Shown one piece after another: positions 4,304 to 7,070 of a stretch of 7,070 bases of DNA. The stretch's first letter is position 1. Each line of letters begins with the position of its first letter. Under the pieces are notes generated by a model. That model was not told the DNA's origin. It saw nothing but the letters and a program-made list of their open reading frames with translations, and did no database searches. Source of the DNA: Candidatus Thorarchaeota archaeon. GTDB taxonomy: Archaea; Asgardarchaeota; Thorarchaeia; Thorarchaeales; Thorarchaeaceae. The stretch is from NCBI GenBank assembly GCA_016839345.1, contig JAEOUL010000233.1, positions 1 to 7,070 of the forward strand. Direction: 5' to 3'. Both the position numbers and the translations under genes were made by a program.

Positions 4304-6721
4304 ATGGTTTTGTCACTTCATTGGATTAATATCATGATTAACAACGGGAACAACAAGGTGTTTACATCTGTGAGAAAAAGAGCCGTAATTCATGTGACTG
4401 GTATTGTCCAAGGAGTTGGATTTAGACCTTTCATTTATCGAGTTGCGGATTCATTATCAATTACGGGATATGTATTGAATCTCGGTGATGCGGGAGTCAA
4501 GGTAGTTGCAGAGGGTGAGGATGACAAGATTCGAACATTGATTGATCGGATTAAGAATAAACCACCATCTATATCTCGAGTAGATACACTTGATGTTGTT
4601 TGGGATGAGCCAAGCAATTCTTTCACATCATTTGAAATACATAAATCAACCAAGGTAAGGACTAAAGGGACCATACCTGTCTTACCCCCTGATATTACGA
4701 TATGTAATGATTGTATAGATGATTTGACCTCCTCAAATTCACGATGGTATCTGTATCCATTCACATCATGTGCAGCATGTGGGCCTAGATTTTCTACCAT
4801 AACAGACCTTCCATACGACCGCCCAAACACTACAATGGTTGATTTTCCGTTATGTGATACTTGTAATACGGGTTATACAGAACCTCTTGATAGGAGATAC
4901 CACGCTCAAACAACTGCATGTGAAATATGTGGTCCAGTCTATAGATTAGTTGATTCTATTGGAAAACAATTTGATTGCAGTGATCCAGTGATTCAGGCAT
5001 CAAGTCTAATTGAAAAAGGAAATATTATTGCGATACAAGGAATCGCAGGGACTCACATTGTAACCAAGACCACTGATGACAGTCCATTAGATTTGCTTCG
5101 TAAAAGGAAGAAAAGATCTCAACGACCTTTTGCAATAATGACTAGAAACCTCTCTACTCTCAGACATGTTGTACATATCAGTCATAAAGAAGAAGAACTA
5201 CTTACTTCATGGAGAAGACCTATTGTTCTACTTCAGAGGAAAAATGAGTCTGAATCCAATGTTATTCATACTGATGTCTTGAATTTGATTGCTCCGGGGC
5301 TTGATACCATTGGTGTCATGCTTCCTTATGCTCCGGTTCATCATCTCCTTTTTCGTTACACAAAAGAACCGGCTTTAGTAATGACCAGTGCAAATCCTAC
5401 TGGTGTTCCGATGTACATCGAGCCTGGGGTTGTGGTGTCCGAACTGCAAGATATTGTGGATTATTCTCTAATTCATAATCGTAAGGTGTTTCAGAGAGCT
5501 GATGATTCAGTCATCAAAGTCTTGCCTGGCGATAATCCAGTTTTCATTAGACGCGCTCGAGGATATGTACCAGAACCTCTTCATTTTGAAGGTCCTTGGA
5601 AGACTGTCAAGGCGGTTGCTGTAGGTCCTGAAGAAAAGGCTACAGCTTCTGTATTGAAATCTGAAAGAATCTATCCGACTCAGCATATTGGTGATATAAA
5701 TCGGGTTGAGAGTCTAGATTTCCTTTCCAATGCAATAGATCACATCCTTCACCTGCTTGACATCAGTAGTTTAGATGGAGTGGCCTGTGACTTCCATCCA
5801 GAGTTTTTGACGACCGAATTAGCTGAGAAACTGGCTACTGAACAGGATGTTCCTCTTTTCCGTGTACAGCATCACCATGCACATCTAGCATCAATGATTG
5901 TGGACAGATCTATACCCAATAATACAAGTATTGTTTGTATTACAGCAGATGGATTTGGCCTTGGACCGGAAGGCAATGCTTGGGGTGGAGATGTACTGTT
6001 CGGAGATTTGAGGGATTGTAAAAGAGTTGGTGGGATTATGAGTGTCAAATATCCTGGGGGTGACCTTTCTGCAATATATGCTTCAAGGCCAACTTTGGGA
6101 ATATTGAATGGTCATTTGAATAGGGATCAAGTTCTTCAAGTGGTCAATGGGGCACCTATTGGTCCAAGTGAAACTATGACCGCAAAAAGCTTGGACATCT
6201 TGATTGATACTATTGGTCGTGGTATAAACACAATCAGTAGTACTAGCGCAGGACGCTTCCTAGATTCTGTAGCTATGATTCTTGGGATTTGTTTTGAGAA
6301 CTCCTATGATGGTGAATGTCCGATGAAACTAGAAGCAGTAGCAAGAGAAACAGATCTGCGGATTAAATCTGAGTTTGTGACCTCAGGGAATGATATGAAT
6401 CTTGATATATCTAATGCTATGTTGCAGTTCCTTGAGCTGCAGAAAAAAGGTGTCAGTAGGCATGAGATAGCATATGCTGCTCAGTGGTATCTAGGTAGTT
6501 CATTAGCTGATATAGCTTGTAGAGTAGCAACAGAGAAAGGGGTTGAGTATGTAGGATTCTCTGGTGGGGTTGCACTGAATCGTATAATTACAAAAGCTGT
6601 ACTGAATCGTATTAATCAAGAAAAGCTCCATCCATTGATTCATCATGAAGTTCCCCCAGGTGATGGAGGAATTTCAATTGGACAGGTGGCTGTTGCTGGA
6701 GCAAAGTTGAGCAATTCCTAG
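4304..6721 (+). CDS. hypF: Carbamoyltransferase HypF, [NiFe]-hydrogenase maturation
   Basis: HypF uses carbamoyl phosphate and ATP to make carbamoyl-adenylate and carbamoylates the C-terminal cysteine of HypE, the source of the cyanide ligands of the [NiFe] hydrogenase iron; cytoplasmic. All domains are present. The acylphosphatase domain has GIVQGVGFRPF (33-43) with catalytic Arg41 and Asn59. Two zinc fingers follow, C-x2-C-x18-C-x2-C, at Cys134/137/156/159 and Cys184/187/206/209, the second containing RRYHAQTTAC. The YrdC-like domain includes KRKKRSQRPFAIM. The Kae1-like domain has the metal-binding HHHAH at 523-527, DGFGLGPEGNAWGGD and SGGVALN (753-759), and ends in PPGDGGISIGQ. At 805 residues it is slightly long, because the first 22 precede the usual start. 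GTG at 4370 has an AGGTG nine bases upstream and gives a typical N-terminus; ATG at 4334 is another option. No other hyp gene is in the window. Confidence 0.96.
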   Translation: MVLSLHWINIMINNGNNKVFTSVRKRAVIHVTGIVQGVGFRPFIYRVADSLSITGYVLNLGDAGVKVVAEGEDDKIRTLIDRIKNKPPSISRVDTLDVVWDEPSNSFTSFEIHKSTKVRTKGTIPVLPPDITICNDCIDDLTSSNSRWYLYPFTSCAACGPRFSTITDLPYDRPNTTMVDFPLCDTCNTGYTEPLDRRYHAQTTACEICGPVYRLVDSIGKQFDCSDPVIQASSLIEKGNIIAIQGIAGTHIVTKTTDDSPLDLLRKRKKRSQRPFAIMTRNLSTLRHVVHISHKEEELLTSWRRPIVLLQRKNESESNVIHTDVLNLIAPGLDTIGVMLPYAPVHHLLFRYTKEPALVMTSANPTGVPMYIEPGVVVSELQDIVDYSLIHNRKVFQRADDSVIKVLPGDNPVFIRRARGYVPEPLHFEGPWKTVKAVAVGPEEKATASVLKSERIYPTQHIGDINRVESLDFLSNAIDHILHLLDISSLDGVACDFHPEFLTTELAEKLATEQDVPLFRVQHHHAHLASMIVDRSIPNNTSIVCITADGFGLGPEGNAWGGDVLFGDLRDCKRVGGIMSVKYPGGDLSAIYASRPTLGILNGHLNRDQVLQVVNGAPIGPSETMTAKSLDILIDTIGRGINTISSTSAGRFLDSVAMILGICFENSYDGECPMKLEAVARETDLRIKSEFVTSGNDMNLDISNAMLQFLELQKKGVSRHEIAYAAQWYLGSSLADIACRVATEKGVEYVGFSGGVALNRIITKAVLNRINQEKLHPLIHHEVPPGDGGISIGQVAVAGAKLSNS
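4356..4360 (+). promoter_or_regulatory. Possible ribosome-binding site supporting a GTG start of hypF at 4370
   Basis: AGGTG lies nine bases before a GTG codon at 4370, in frame with hypF. From that codon the protein begins V-RKRAVIHVTGIVQGVGF, only about ten residues before the acylphosphatase signature, as is normal for HypF (783 residues). The upstream ATGs at 4304 and 4334 have no Shine-Dalgarno sequence. Confidence 0.4.
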
Positions 6722-6732
6722 TTGTAATACAA
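6722..6732. repeat. TTGTAATACAA dyad in the hypF/iorB convergent gap
   Basis: A perfect 5-bp dyad around a central A begins at the base after the hypF stop codon. A second small inverted repeat, TAATA-GATT-TATTA (6734-6747), follows and reaches the iorB stop codon. The whole gap between the two convergent genes is only 23 bp, so these elements sit where both transcripts must end. This is the only full 11-base copy of the motif that recurs across the window. Confidence 0.55.
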
Positions 6733-6744
6733 GTAATAGATTTA

Positions 6745-7070
6745 TTATCTGCATGTCTTTGTTTGTTCAAGTCCAAGTTTTGTGGCACCAATATTGATTT
6801 TTTCAAACTTACTTGGAAAAGTGGCCTTCACCACATCAAATGCTGCTTTCTCAGTTATAGGGATTAGTCCTGTACCAACAATAGCTCCTAGCATGACCAT
6901 ATTGAGTGCACGTGAACTACCTGCTTTCACAGCCAATTCCAATGCATCAAACTCTATGATTTTGTCTGTGAATTTGTTCATCATTTTGATAATCTCGTTA
7001 TGGCTTGGATATTCTGCTTGACCCATTGAAACTGCAACAGGGTATTGTACATGAGAACTCATCAAGACAC
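6745..7070 (-). CDS. iorB: Indolepyruvate:ferredoxin oxidoreductase beta subunit, C-terminal part (5' end off right edge)
   Basis: The beta subunit partners IorA in oxidising indolepyruvate and other aryl pyruvates to aryl-acetyl-CoA, CO2 and reduced ferredoxin; it belongs to the 2-oxoacid:ferredoxin oxidoreductase gamma-domain family and acts in the cytoplasm. About 107 C-terminal residues are visible, roughly half of the usual ~190-200. The pattern is typical: P-V-V near the start, then AEYPSHNEIIKMM, an IIEFDALELAVKAGSSRALN stretch (family form: D-A-x-E-L-A-x-x-x-G-x-x-x-x-x-N), MVMLGAIVGTGLIPI and a closing INIGATKLGLE. The frame remains open to the right edge, so TTG 7065 and ATG 7062 are internal codons rather than starts. 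It is convergent with hypF. A related gamma subunit of another 2-oxoacid oxidoreductase is possible, but the YP-x-x-x-E-I and DALELA features favour IorB. Confidence 0.78.
   Translation of the reverse strand, partial: VLMSSHVQYPVAVSMGQAEYPSHNEIIKMMNKFTDKIIEFDALELAVKAGSSRALNMVMLGAIVGTGLIPITEKAAFDVVKATFPSKFEKINIGATKLGLEQTKTCR

Noticed and set aside
4435..4830. Minus-strand 131-codon frame
   Set aside because: It is opposite the acylphosphatase and zinc-finger part of hypF, which is unambiguous.
6782..7021. Plus-strand 79-codon frame with hydrophobic, membrane-like composition
   Set aside because: It is the complement of the iorB C-terminal coding sequence; the hydrophobicity is a by-product of the antisense reading.

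Overview
The window looks like chromosomal DNA from an anaerobic, peptide-fermenting archaeon. It is AT-rich (roughly 60% A+T). It carries an ADP-forming acyl-CoA synthetase, the C-terminal half of an indolepyruvate:ferredoxin oxidoreductase beta subunit and a hydrogenase maturation protein HypF. Most genes lack a convincing Shine-Dalgarno sequence, and several sit behind TATA-like boxes at leaderless-promoter distances. An Asgard or Thorarchaeota-like, or other uncultured mesophilic, lineage would fit, but this is a guess from gene content and style; no taxonomic marker gene is present.

Layout, left to right: (1) 1-1340, minus strand, the N-terminal ~446 residues of an ADP-forming acetate/acyl-CoA ligase, cut by the left edge. 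(2) 1398-2651, minus strand, a 417-residue helical-repeat protein of unknown function, 57 bp upstream of the ligase gene. (3) 2652-3061, a 410-bp stretch with no convincing gene. It holds a strong TATA-like box and a locally GC-rich block (about 52% G+C against 31% just beside it) rich in short inverted repeats, followed by T-rich sequence. (4) 3062-3601, minus strand, a 179-residue basic protein with a hydrophobic helix, resembling an archaeal conserved hypothetical family. (5) 3602-3794, an intergenic region with a perfect 14-bp palindrome. (6) 3795-4205, minus strand, a 136-residue basic protein of unknown function starting at TTG. (7) 4206-4303, a divergent promoter region. (8) 4304-6721, plus strand, hypF, complete. 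(9) 6745-7070, minus strand, the C-terminal part of iorB, convergent with hypF and cut by the right edge.

How the genes may fit together (inference): IorAB oxidises aryl pyruvates from aromatic amino acids to aryl-acetyl-CoA, reducing ferredoxin. ADP-forming acyl-CoA synthetases turn such thioesters into acid plus ATP. HypF makes the cyanide-ligand precursor for [NiFe] hydrogenases, which can dispose of the electrons as H2. The three are not one operon here, so the link is metabolic rather than transcriptional.

The most unusual thing I can see is a short dyad, TTGTAATACAA and close variants, that recurs far more than expected and appears at almost every gene boundary. In one place it forms an 8-bp-stem hairpin at a stop codon. 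I see no rRNA, tRNA, CRISPR array, insertion sequence or obvious defence system, and no clear evidence of a previously undescribed system.
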